Shown here piece after piece: positions 1-11,200 of a stretch of 64,000 nt of DNA (the first letter of the stretch is position 1; each line of letters begins with the position of its first letter). The DNA is from Aphidius gifuensis. Its lineage: Eukaryota > Arthropoda > Insecta > Hymenoptera > Braconidae. The translations under genes were made by a program, and so were the position numbers. The stretch spans positions 9,176,001-9,240,000 of the forward strand of contig NC_057793.1 in assembly GCF_014905175.1 (NCBI RefSeq), in the 5' to 3' direction. Below the pieces are notes generated by a model. It searched no databases and had not been told where the DNA came from. It saw only the letters and a program-made list of their open reading frames with translations.

Positions 1-63
1 CTGAACTAAATAAGTGATTTAGACAATTTTATACCAATCAATTTCGATAATATTTAAATAACA

Positions 64-1604
64 ATGGAAAATGGTGTAAGAGTAAATGATAATAGTGAGG
101 AGGTTGAAAAACTAACACTAAAAATCATAAATAATGACAAAATGAAAGAATCAAATGATGACATTGATGCATTATTTCCAATTCCAAATTTTGGAATTGA
201 CGTTGGTGATGTACCATTGAGCAAAGCACTTGTTACAAAATGTGATTTATTTTGGATTTGTGTATCAATATTAACTCATTTAATTGACATTGGTGCTGAT
301 TTAAATCTTGCAAGAAGTTATTATGTTGGTGGAATGTTTGGATACTTCATATGGACTGTTATTTTCTTATTTGCTCCATCATTTATCAACATCATTGTCA
401 GCATCAGAATGTACAATCAAGACTGCGAGGTAAATGAGAAAAAATAAAATTAAATAATTTATTAATAACTATGTATTTTAATCATGATATTGTAATTTTT
501 TTCTTTTTAGAAAAATGCAGAAAATTATAAAACACAAACACTTGCTAATAAAACTGTTCGTAATGTTTTATGTTGGCCAGCAATTTTGATATTTCAATTA
601 GCACCAGTATTACGTTACATTGATTGTTTTAATTTTGCATTAAAATCATATAATTACAAAGCTAAAGGTGATAATTTAAAACAAAAAAAATATTATCTTA
701 AAATGTTAAAAGAAGAACAAGATATTGCACTTTTAAGAGTATTTGAATGTTTTCTTGAAGCAGCACCACATCAAATACTCCAACTAACAATAATGATGAT
801 CAATCATGATGAACAAAATATCAATTCAAATTGTAAGTATATTTATTATTTACTATTAACAACTAATGTTAATATTTATTTAAATTACTATTGCAGTTAT
901 TCATCAGTGTATTTCGATACTAAGTTCATTGATAGGAATGGGCTGGGCAATGGCATCTTATCATCGCAGTATAAGACTTGCCCAGTGGGACAAAGAAAAT
1001 ATCACTGCAATTGGAAGTTATCTACAATTTTTCTGGCACTTTTTTATCACTGGTAATTTATTTTGTTGTTTGTTAATCATCAAGATACAATTATTAAAAA
1101 TCATATTGAGATAATTCTTTTTTGTTTTTTTTAGTTTCAAGAATTGTTGCAATCAGTGCAGCAGCAACAGTATTTACAATGTACACATTAATTGTTGCAA
1201 TAGTACACTGGATTATAATGACAATTTGGATATTATTTAGACCATCTGGTGTTGAACAATTTTGTCGTGATCTTAGAAAACCTCCACATGCACGTCTTAC
1301 TATTGTTGAAAAAATTAAATCATGGCTATTTGCTTCGGTAATTGGTGTTATATCTATTTTTACATATTTAAAACCAAGTGAAGGACCAACATACTGGCGA
1401 CATGCATTTTATTATACTATTTGTGGTATTGAAAATGTTTTTGCTTGTTTAATATGGATTTATTTTGATGTTGCTGTTACAAAATGGTATTATGAATTAA
1501 TTATTATTCTTTGTACAGCTCCATTTATTCTTGGAATGTCATTTATGATTATTTATTATCAATTTTTTCATCCAGCAACTAAAAAAAATATTGTTAATCA
1601 ATAA
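64..1604 (+). CDS. XK-related (XKR) multi-pass membrane protein
   Basis: Four coding exons: 64-429, 511-832, 897-1052, 1135-1604. They join in frame (1,314 nt, 437 aa), each intron starting GT and ending AG. The start is the first ATG, shortly after the window begins. Several hydrophobic helices are visible. Motifs typical of the XK family are present: an acidic FECFLEAAPHQ stretch near the end of exon 2, ASYHRSIRLA in exon 3, and GPTYWRHAFYYTICGIEN in exon 4. XK-related proteins are plasma-membrane proteins; some vertebrate members are caspase-activated phospholipid scramblases. Whether this one scrambles lipid cannot be told from sequence. The family assignment is strong; the choice of paralogue is not. 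It converges on roadblock across about 770 bp. Confidence 0.88.
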
Positions 1605-2370
1605 TTTATTTGATTTATTTTCTTGAGAATCTCAAATTATTTGTACCAGTGCATTTATACTTTTATAACTTTTATAATGCTTTGATTAGATTATTTTAAG
1701 GATACAATTATTAAAAAAGAAAAATATTAAACTTAACATTTTTTAAATGTTAAAATGGGTTTATATTTTTTGTTGAATGTTTATTTAATATTTAGCTCAA
1801 ATGTTGAAATTTAATATTCAAAAAAAAGTAATATTTTCAAGATAAATTTCGGAGCAAAACTGAAATATTAATTTTAGTTTTCAATTCAACAAAATATATA
1901 TTTTCAACTGCCTATTTTTGTTGAGAAAAAAATATTGATATTATCAATTAACCATGACATATTTTTATACGATAAATTAAATTTAAATAAAAAAAAATTA
2001 TAATAAACACTCAAGACTATATTTGTAATAATAAATTTATTCTTAATGTGAAATAAATATTTTTTTTAATGGCATTTACAATTTATTCATTGAATTAAAA
2101 CCAGCATTCATATTGACACGAAAAAGAAAATAATCAACTTAATTGTGCTAAATAAACATTGACTGCCTGTCAGTTTTGGTGCCCAAAAAATACAAAAAGT
2201 TTTGTTATTTTATTTATGACAGTAAATTTTCCATTGCACATTAAAAAATGATTAGTAATTAAGTGAATAATTGATGTTATTATTTATCATTGTAAAAGAA
2301 AAATTTAACAAATGATATTAATGAATTTATAAAATTTTTGAGTGCAGTATTTTTTTAAATTAATTTTAAA
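1605..2370. other. convergent 3' intergenic region, AT-rich
   Basis: Non-coding spacer between the XKR stop and the roadblock stop. It holds long A/T tracts and several AATAAA-like hexamers usable as polyadenylation signals for both genes. Around 1,720-1,900 there is imperfectly repeated sequence of the kind 'atgttaaa / atgttgaa', reminiscent of decayed inverted-repeat DNA. No gene seen. Confidence 0.5.
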
Positions 2371-2808
2371 CTAATCAACCGGATTTTGTACCACAATTAG
2401 TATAAATTCTTTATCAGGTGCAACCATAACTTCATGTTTTTTACTACGAATTCTCAAAAATGTCAAATCATTTGTTGGATCCAAATCACGAATGACAGAT
2501 CTTGCTTTATCTGACAATTGGCTTATCAAACCAGCATACTGAACAGTTGTTGTATTATCCATTGTTGTTTTTATTGGTATACCTAATTAATTTATTTACA
2601 ATTAAAAATTACTATCTTTTATTACTATTACAAATTAATTAAAAACAAACCTTCAGAATTAACGACAATTGTACCAACAACTCCTTTATGAGATTGAATT
2701 CTCTTCATAGTCTCTTCAACTTCCTGAGCCTAAAAAATTAATTAATTTTAAATGACAACAATTGTAACAATTATTATGACACATAAATATTCATAATTTT
2801 ATTACCAT
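2371..2808 (-). CDS. robl: dynein light chain roadblock (DYNLRB/robl)
   Basis: Coding exons in order: 2806-2808, 2651-2729 and 2371-2582, joining to 294 nt and 97 aa, the usual length for the family. The first coding exon is just the ATG, followed directly by the donor gtaat. The protein has the roadblock/LC7 signature IQSHKGVVGTIVVNSEGIP, then DNTTTVQYAGLISQL and NDLTFLRIRSKKHEVMVAPD. It is a homodimeric light chain that binds the dynein intermediate chain in cytoplasmic dynein. The ending IVVQNPVD matches the family C-terminus. The start in a one-codon exon was chosen because exon 2 begins in frame with AQEVEETMKRIQ and has no usable ATG before the conserved domain. Confidence 0.93.
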
Positions 2809-2969
2809 TTTTTTGTATTATTATTAATAATTACAATATTATTTTTAATGCAAATTTAATCAATGACGTTGTCAAGAAACAGTCAAATAACCATGAATGT
2901 GTGTTTGATCTTTAATGAAGCAAAAAAAAACTGAAACAAACACGTAAACGTAAAAAAAAAAAAAGACAA

Positions 2970-2984
2970 CCAATCAGCCATTTT
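2970..2984. promoter_or_regulatory. CCAAT box next to GCCATTTT motif upstream of robl
   Basis: CCAAT at 2970-2974 is followed by GCCATTTT at 2977-2984, then a GC-rich patch (cactagcgcgggg). This lies about 160 bp 5' of the robl start codon (minus strand). CCAAT boxes bind NF-Y and GCCAT is the core of the Pho/YY1 site. The same pair recurs upstream of HADHB and parcas, so a core-promoter role is inferred. Confidence 0.5.
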
Positions 2985-3166
2985 GAAATTATAGTTCATT
3001 ATTTAGCCACTAGCGCGGGGGGTTTTTATTTTGCGCGCGAATATTTTAAATAAAATAAAAACAGTGTTGTTAATTTATGTTTAACAATTAAAAATAAATT
3101 TCATTTTATTAATTTGTTTGTTTTTCTTTTTGACATATACATTTATACATGAAAAAATAAAATATA

Positions 3167-4714
3167 TTAGGTTAATTTTAAACATGATATATCAGTTGCA
3201 TCACCTTTGTATCTATTCATTTGTCTTAACAGATGTAATTTTGATTGTTTACAATGTGTTGTATGTAGCTCATAAAGTGTACACATATTTAATAATACAG
3301 GTTCTTGTAAAAATTTAATTGGATTACGTGTAACATTTGTTTCTAATAATTGTACAGCTGTTTTTAATTGTCCATTATATAATAAACAAACAGCCATATT
3401 ATTAATTAACATAATATTTGTTGGTTCAATTATTGATGCAGCTTTAAAACAATTAAATGCTTCTTGAAATGCATTTTGTGCAACAGCCATTAAACCTCTA
3501 TCAATTAATTCACGTACATTAAGTGTATCATGTTTATCATTTTTAAATGTAAATTTTTTTTCAGCTGATAATACATCACCTAAAAATAAATGTACACGTC
3601 CAATTGCTGATTTAATAATATCAATTTGTTCATTATTCCATTCAGATAAATTTAACAAATCATCAAGTACTTCAATTGCAAGAATAAAATTTTTTGTTAA
3701 TAATGAACAATTAATAATTGATATTAAAATACGTGAACGTCGTCCAGACCATAATTTAATTGCATCTTGTTTTTCATTTGTTGTAAATTTAGCTGTACTA
3801 TTACCATCTTCAGTTAAATTTAAATTTAAATTATCAATCATTTTATTTGTTATTGATAATATATGATATAAATTATCAATTGCATCTTTATATTTACCAT
3901 AATATGATGGTATTTCAGCAAGTAATAAACGAAATGAAAATGATGCCATTGAACCATGACGTGTACCATATAATTCTGGATAAAATATAAAATAAATATC
4001 TGGTTTATCTAAATTATCAAATGATTGTGATTCAGCTTTTAATATATCAATTTGACGTAATTTAGCTAATAATGATAATCTTGTAAACCATAATTGTAAT
4101 GAATGTGGTGTATGTTTACTTGGATAATTAATTTTTCCATAACCTTGTCCATAAACAGCTAATAATCTACCAGATAAATTAACAGCAGCACGATAACATC
4201 CAGCTTGTATTAAATTTCTTAAACCACGTTCATCTTGTGTTACATCAGATGATGTTAATACATTACGATGTATATTTTCATCATCACCAAGATAATGTAT
4301 TGATGCTTCTTTTGTTGTATCAACCATATCACCTTGTAATGTTAAACCAGGCATTGTTAAATTAATACGATCTGGTAAACATGTACCTGGTGTTGATGTT
4401 GCTATTGTACGTAATATTAATCTTGTATTTTCAGATGGTATCCAAGCATCACGATGATAATCAGATGATATATCTGTTGATCTTTCACTTGTAAATATTG
4501 TATTTGTATTTAAAAATTCAGTTGTATTTATTTCTGACATTGGTGATAATTCATTTAATTCACATATACCTGATACTTGTGATTGTGATGAATTAAAAAA
4601 ATCTGTTGATGAATTTGATGATACTATTTCATCAAATACTGTTAAAGTATTATCATCGAAATATTTACCCAAATTTGTATTTTTTTCGATTTCTAATTTT
4701 TTATTTTCTGCCAT
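3167..4714 (-). CDS. TRAPP complex subunit 12 (TRAPPC12), TPR protein
   Basis: One uninterrupted reading frame of 515 aa. The N-terminal ~150 residues are Ser/Thr/Asn-rich and low complexity. The C-terminal part holds TPR-like helical repeats. Conserved blocks include LIQAGCYRAAVNLSGRLL, HSLQLWFTRLSLLAKLR, and GSMASFSFRLLLAEIPSYYGK. In animals TRAPPC12 belongs to TRAPPIII, which acts in ER-to-Golgi traffic and autophagy, and has a second role at kinetochores. The protein is shorter than human TRAPPC12 (about 735 aa), mainly at the N-terminus. The gene is head-to-head with Rrp41 over a 256-bp gap, so the two probably share a bidirectional promoter. Confidence 0.86.
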   Translation of the reverse strand: MAENKKLEIEKNTNLGKYFDDNTLTVFDEIVSSNSSTDFFNSSQSQVSGICELNELSPMSEINTTEFLNTNTIFTSERSTDISSDYHRDAWIPSENTRLILRTIATSTPGTCLPDRINLTMPGLTLQGDMVDTTKEASIHYLGDDENIHRNVLTSSDVTQDERGLRNLIQAGCYRAAVNLSGRLLAVYGQGYGKINYPSKHTPHSLQLWFTRLSLLAKLRQIDILKAESQSFDNLDKPDIYFIFYPELYGTRHGSMASFSFRLLLAEIPSYYGKYKDAIDNLYHILSITNKMIDNLNLNLTEDGNSTAKFTTNEKQDAIKLWSGRRSRILISIINCSLLTKNFILAIEVLDDLLNLSEWNNEQIDIIKSAIGRVHLFLGDVLSAEKKFTFKNDKHDTLNVRELIDRGLMAVAQNAFQEAFNCFKAASIIEPTNIMLINNMAVCLLYNGQLKTAVQLLETNVTRNPIKFLQEPVLLNMCTLYELHTTHCKQSKLHLLRQMNRYKGDATDISCLKLT

Positions 4715-4970
4715 TTTATAATTTATTTAAACAATTATATATTTTTGTTGTCTTGAAATATTTATTTTGACATCTTAAACGTCATTATTATTTATTATTG
4801 ACATACCTTCAAGTCATCTCAGGTTTAGTTAGGTTAATGATCCAGCGACTGTCGATTTATAGAAATTGCCTAAATTTGGTTGCACATGTCTTAATGTCTA
4901 TGATCATTTGAGGTTACAAGTGTTTATTTATTTATTTATATTGTAAATTTATTATTAAAAAAATATTAAA
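4715..4970. promoter_or_regulatory. bidirectional promoter region TRAPPC12 / Rrp41
   Basis: A 256-bp gap separates two divergent start codons. It is less A/T-homopolymeric than the flanks in its middle (about 4,810-4,920), with a gtttagttaggtt-like stretch and no TATA box at a useful distance. The arrangement is typical of shared housekeeping promoters. Function is inferred from position only. Confidence 0.5.
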
Positions 4971-5867
4971 ATGGATCATGATTTAGTACAAGATCATGGT
5001 GGTTTACGTGTTGATGGTAGAAAACCACTGGAATTACGTCAAATTCGTGTTAGAATGGGTGTATTTGGACAAGCTGATGGTAGTGCATATTTAGAACAAG
5101 GAAAAACAAAAATATTAGCTACTGTTTATGGTCCACATCAGGTAATAATATAATTTAAACAATTGACAATTATACCATGTATTTATAAAAAAAAAAATTG
5201 TTTATTTTAGCCAAGAGGTGCAGCAGCAAGAAGTACTGCAAATAAATCAACAAAAGGTCTTGTTAATTGTCAATACAGTATGGCTGTATTTTGTTTAAGT
5301 TCTGGTGAAAGAAAAAGAAGACCAAGAGGTGATAAAAAAACTCAAGAAAGATCAATACAACTTAGACATGCCATGGAAGCAATATTAAATCTTGAAACAT
5401 TTCCACGTTCACAAATTGATATATTTATTGAAGTACTTCAAGTTGATGGTGGTGATTATTGTGCTGCTGTTAATGCAGCAACAATTGCACTTATTGATGC
5501 TGGTATACCAATAAAAGATTATGCTATTGGTTGTACAGTAACATTACCAGATTCATCAGTTAAATATGATGATGAAATTGGTGGTATTGGTATACTTGAT
5601 GCAAATAATCTTGAAGAATATGGACCAGGTGTTACATTATCTGTTGTTGCATTACCAGAAACAATTAATGAAGTTACAAAAGAACCAGGTCTTATTGTTA
5701 TTGCTCAAGGTTCTGGACAACGTCTTCATCTTAGTAAACTTGAAGGAATGAAAAGTAGAGCATTATTTGGTTGTATGAATATTAAAAAAATTCTTGATTT
5801 AGCTGTTAGACAACATCTTAATTCAAATTCACTTCCATCATTATTTAATGTACATACTTTAGAATAA
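4971..5867 (+). CDS. Rrp41: exosome complex component RRP41 (EXOSC4 / Ski6)
   Basis: Exons 4971-5141 and 5211-5867 join in phase 0 (828 nt, 275 aa). It has the RNase PH fold signatures: YRVDGRR-like GLRVDGRKPLELR at the N-terminus, RMGVFGQADGSAYLEQGKTK, VNCQYS, SGERKRRPRGDKK, and RSQIDIFIEVLQVDGGDYCAAVNAAT. RRP41 is one of six RNase PH-like subunits forming the ring of the eukaryotic RNA exosome, which degrades and trims RNA in nucleus and cytoplasm. In animals this subunit is not catalytic. The protein is about 30 residues longer than the usual ~245, because of an insertion between the DSSVKYDDEI segment and IAQGSGQ. AATAAA-like signals overlap the stop. Confidence 0.94.
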
Positions 5868-6087
5868 ATAATTAAATAAATTCAATAAATTTCTCTTTTA
5901 TTTTTATTAACAATACTATATTCAATTAGTTCATAATTTGTGAAAAAAAAATATGATCAAAAATTTACAAAAAAATATACTTTTAACAATATAAGTAATT
6001 TTTTTTTTTTTTCATTTAATTATTTGATATAAATTCTAAATTTTATTTCCATAACTGGTGTATAAAAATAGTAAATTAATTATTTAT

Positions 6088-8049
6088 TTATAATTTTGCA
6101 TCTGGATGTCTTTCCATGATCATACCAACACCCTGTAATTCAAATAAAAAAATGATAAATCATATATGAAAATGAAAAAAATTTAAGTGTAGAATTAAAT
6201 TTTACCTGTCCACCAGCAGCACAAGCTGCAATAAGACCAAATTGTTGATCTTCTTTGATCATTCTATTGGCTGTATGACAAGCTAATCTAACTCCAGTTG
6301 CTGCAAATGGATGACCAATTGAAAGTGAACCACCCCAAGCATTCCATTTTTTTAAATCTGGTACTCCAATCTTTGCACTTTTTTTAAGATATTCTTTAGC
6401 AAAATAATCTGAATCTAAAGCTCTTAAATTTGCTAATATTTGAGCAGCAAATGCTTCATGAACTTCCCAAACACCAATGTCTTTCATTGAGAGTCCAGCA
6501 ATATCCAAAACCTATGTAAAATGAAAATACATAAATAACATAAAATTTAATAAAATGTAATTTTTAAATTTACTTTTGGAATAGCATAAGCTGGTCCAAG
6601 AAGAAGTTGATCAATTGGATCCTGTGAAACATAAGTAAAACTTTTCATATATGCTTTTGGTTTAAGTCCCAATTGTTTAGCTTTTTCTTCAGTCATAATA
6701 AGACCAGCAGAAGCACCATCAGTTAAAAATGAAGCATTTGCTGCTGTTATTGTTCCATATGGTTTAACAAATGCTGGTTTTAATTTAGCCAATGATTCTG
6801 GTGTTGATACACGAATACCATTATCTTTATCAACAACTTTATCTTTTCCTGGTACTTTAAATGGTACTAAATCAGATAAATCACCACGTTGTTCAGCTTG
6901 TTTAGCAAGTGTATGTGATCTAAGTGCATATTCATCTTGTTCAGCTCTTGTTACACCAAAAGATGCTGCAAGACGATCAGATGAGTGTCCCATTATTTCA
7001 CCAGATGAAAATTCAGCAACACCAGGTACCTTTAATTGAAAAAAAAATCATATTAATATTCAAATTGATAAAAATATAAATATATAATTACATCAGGAAT
7101 AAAATGTCCAGGTCTAATTGTTGAAAGTATTGATAATGTTTGTCCAAATGATTTTGCTTTTGATGCTTTAAGCATTGTACTACGCATTTGACGACTATGT
7201 CTTATTGGAATATCAGTCATAAATTCAACTCCACCAGCAACAACAACATCAAATGCACCACTTGCTATGAGACCCATACCAGTTGTTAATGCAACATTAC
7301 TACTTATACAAGCCATTGTTACAGTATGAGCTGGTGTACGATCACTATAACCAGCAGCAAGTGCAGCTTCACGTCCAATATTTGATGTTTTAACTTCTTG
7401 CATTACAGTACCATACACAACATAATCAATCATTTCTTTTGGAATATTTGTTTTTCTCTGAAGATGTCTGTTGAAATTCAATATTAATTATTTTCTTTTT
7501 ACTTTTGTTATTATTTTTTTTTTTGTTTTTTTAATACTTACAATAATGTGTGTGTTGCTAAATCATGTGCCATCAATTTATTGTAATCAGTACCAGACAA
7601 TAAAAATGGTGTTCTAACAGCATCAACAAAAACAATTTTTTTACCTCCTTGATTATCATTTTTTGTTGCATATTGTTTACTTCCAACAACTGTTGATCCT
7701 AAGAAACCTGTAATTCGAAAAATATTAACATTATTATTTTATATTTATATATTCATTTGATTAATCATTATTGGGATCAAATTGTCATTCAGATATTTCA
7801 GTTAAATTAGCAAATGGGAATATATATTTGTTTTTTTCTATTTTAATTTATCCAAGGAGATTTTCGAAACGAACTTTGTACCTTACAACCAGCTGAAGTT
7901 GTACGTCACAATAATGTTAAATTATATTTTTTATTTTCAATCAACAATAAATATCAACCTGGTAGTTTTGTTAATTCATGTAAATACGTACCTTGACGAG
8001 ATATTCCTGGAGACAATTTCAATGCATTTTTTGCAATAAATATCGACAT
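6088..8049 (-). CDS. HADHB: trifunctional enzyme subunit beta, mitochondrial 3-ketoacyl-CoA thiolase (HADHB)
   Basis: Six coding exons, 5' to 3': 7992-8049, 7542-7707, 7092-7467, 6574-7029, 6206-6511, 6088-6132 (1,407 nt, 468 aa; human HADHB is 474). The enzyme cleaves 3-ketoacyl-CoA with CoA, the last step of long-chain fatty-acid beta-oxidation, as the beta chain of the trifunctional protein on the inner mitochondrial membrane. Visible catalytic parts: the nucleophile Cys in TMACISSN, the His in HEAFAAQ, the GHPFAATG motif, and the second Cys in ACAAGGQ. The N-terminus MSIFIAKNALKLSPGISRQ is basic and amphipathic, as expected for a mitochondrial presequence. All exon phases are consistent and no key residue is missing. 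Confidence 0.95.
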
Positions 8050-8251
8050 CTTGGATGCTGATTAACAAACTTGAAATTGTTGAAAATTGCTTGATATTAT
8101 CACACACAAGTCACACAACAAGAAACTTTATTTTTTTATTTTTTTTATTAAAAATCTTGACACACACACACTCATTTATTGTTGAATAACAATAAAAACA
8201 AATAAACTTTAGTCTATCTAATGTCATTGGTTGATCATTTGTCAATATTAA

Positions 8252-8288
8252 CCAATCAAATTACGAAACAAAAAAGCGCAGCCATTTT
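8252..8288. promoter_or_regulatory. CCAAT box and GCCATTTT motif upstream of HADHB
   Basis: CCAAT at 8252-8256 (another, inverted, at 8226-8230) is followed by GCCATTTT at 8281-8288, 200-240 bp 5' of the HADHB start codon on the minus strand. It is the same pair as upstream of robl. Role inferred from recurrence. Confidence 0.45.
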
Positions 8289-8289
8289 C

Positions 8290-11200
8290 CCCATGAAATT
8301 TAAAACAAGTCTTTGAAAAATTAAAATTGACTGATTTTTAATAGATGAATTAATCAAAATATAAAGAAAAAAATATGATATGATGTGTTATTAAATAAAA
8401 ATGCAAAATAATTGAATTTAATCATTAAAAAAATTAGAAAAGTTTTAACTAGTAACAAAACATTTCCCCACCATCTTTAAAAATATATTTCCCCAAATAA
8501 AAAGCGCGGTAAATTTGAATATTAAATATGACTTTTTTTAAAATAGAAACTTCAATCGTCAAAAAAATTTTTTTAAATTATAAGAGAGAGCGCTAGAAGA
8601 GAAAGAAAACTGGTTTATTTTATCCCTCAGTTGCTTGTTATTTTTGGACTTGAGCACCAAAGATCCGTGGGAAGATAAATGATGTGAATAATTTAACAAG
8701 GAAAATGGAAAAATCAATTCACATTATTTTTAGTTAAAAACACTTGTGTTCTAATTTCAGATAAATAAATATATAAAATTAAATAAAATTATAAATTTTA
8801 TTATTTTTAAAAAATAAAATTACAAGGATGATATAAATTATGAAGGCTATGTAAATGTATCACTGATAAAAGAGTTCGTGGGGTATCAAAAAAGTAAATA
8901 AAGAAAAAATATATATTAAAAAATTCATTACAAAGATACAATTGTAAATAATAAGTCGAATAAATTAATCAAATAAAAAAATATGTTTAATGAAGATAAG
9001 AATATTGCCTGATGTTTTTCAGTGCGGATATACCAACTGATAATAAATTATAAGAATATTTTTTTCATCTGTTCTATTTGATGATTACATTAAACAATTG
9101 TTGAAAAATAATATACAAAAAATTTTTTATGTAAAACTTAAATAATTATCAATGTTATAAAAAATCAAAATTTGTGTATTTGCTTATTTATTTTTGAGCA
9201 AAAAAATAATTAAATTAATTTTATAGAAAAAGATAAAAGACACGTTAAATTTCGATTAAAAGAGTTTCGAAAATTTACTAAATTAATACTCTTATTTATT
9301 TTTGACACATGTGAAAAAGTAGACAAGTAATTTTCCAATAAATTTTAAATTTTTCTTACCTTTCTAAAACTGCATGCATTCACGTTTCTTCACCTTCAAA
9401 ATACAATGATATAATTTTACGACTCAAGATAAATAAACCCGAGTTTTTCTTTATTAGTATATAGAAAAAAAAAAAAGTCAAGCATATAAAAAAAGAATAA
9501 AAAAACGATGTATATATGAAGTTCTCCCGCATCGAAATTAGAATCCAAATCATATCGTGGAAAAAAAATATAGAAGCGAAAGAAAAGGAAAATATATAAG
9601 CTTTGTTCTACACATAGTATAAAATTAGAAAAAAAAAACCTCATTTCTTTTGTTTAATATATTTAAATAAAACAATAAAAATCACAACGAAAAATATATT
9701 TATAATTTTTCAGAAAAATTTAAAATTGTTTTTTCATTTCCAACCCAATAAATCCCAATTAAAACAATTTCGAAACTTCATATTACTTGAAATCATTGTT
9801 TGCAATAAAAGAAAAAAAAAAAACAATCAATACAAGATTTTTAATTAATTTAAAAATAGACGAAATGAACAATGCGCATATTGAAAATTAAAAATTTCAA
9901 TATAGATATTCTTAGACCATCGGGTTCAACAATTTTTCAATTACAAATTATATAATAATAATTCAATACAGGTTGATATAATAAAAGCTCAACCTATTTT
10001 TATAAAATTAAAAAAAAAATTCTTTATATTTAATCATCCATCAATCATCACACCGTAAAAATATATATTTTTTTTTTAATTTGAACTTTGTTATAAACTT
10101 TCTTTGTCATGGAGTAAAAAATAAATATGTTTAAATAGTGTGGGTTATATATTTTGAAAATAGATAATCGATCGCATAAATTTAGTATCATTTAAGGCTA
10201 TTATTAAACAATATATATGTAAAATAATAAAATGTTAAAAATAAAAATTTCACAGTTAAGAAAAAAAAAAAAAGTTATTTAAAATTCAAAAAATATAGTT
10301 TTACATTTTTTTTCAGATGATAATATTAATCAAAATGGAAAAAATAAATGTCATATTAACATTTAAAAATAATATATTGATTCTGTATTTAAATTTTTAA
10401 TTTTCTATTGTAGAATAAACATTTTTTTTTTTCTAAATAAAATCGTTAAACTATGATGAGTTTAATATTTTTGGCAAATGTTAATTTAACATTCCAAGAT
10501 ATTTAAAAATTCAACATTAAATTATCATTCCAACTGTGCAGATTTTCATAATTTTATTAATATTTTTAAAAAATATTTTAATTATGAAAGAAAAAGAGAA
10601 AAAACTTGGTGAATGAAAAATATAATTCGTAGGCGGAAACAATATTCCTACGTACATATCACTATAGATAATCAGTTATATTTTGATGATGGAAGCGTCA
10701 ACATAACACATATACAAACATAAAATAATATATAAATACAATATATGCAAATTATTTTGTATACATATTCACTGTAATTGCAACACGTAACGTTTAATGC
10801 AAAATTTTTTGTCCCTTCTCACTTTGTTCCCCTTTTAAATCCACACGATCATCAAGATATACATATTTTGAATTTTTTTTTTTTTTTTAAGTTATTGCAT
10901 TGCATACCAACGCACAATATTAACATATATTAATAAAAATGCGTGTGCATTCAGTGACACGTATTAAATGGAAATACGTATTTGCAAGAAATAATAAATA
11001 ATAAATTTTTATAAATTATTTTTTTTTTCTTTTCATAACTTTATAAGGTCATTGATCATTTAAATTTTCAAGCTTAAATATTTTCAACAAGTTACATACA
11101 ACAATTTTTTTAAAAAACAATTACAAACAATTTATATTAATAACCATTTTTTTTAACTTTACTTTGACGTCAATTTATTTTATCAAATATTTTTTATTAT

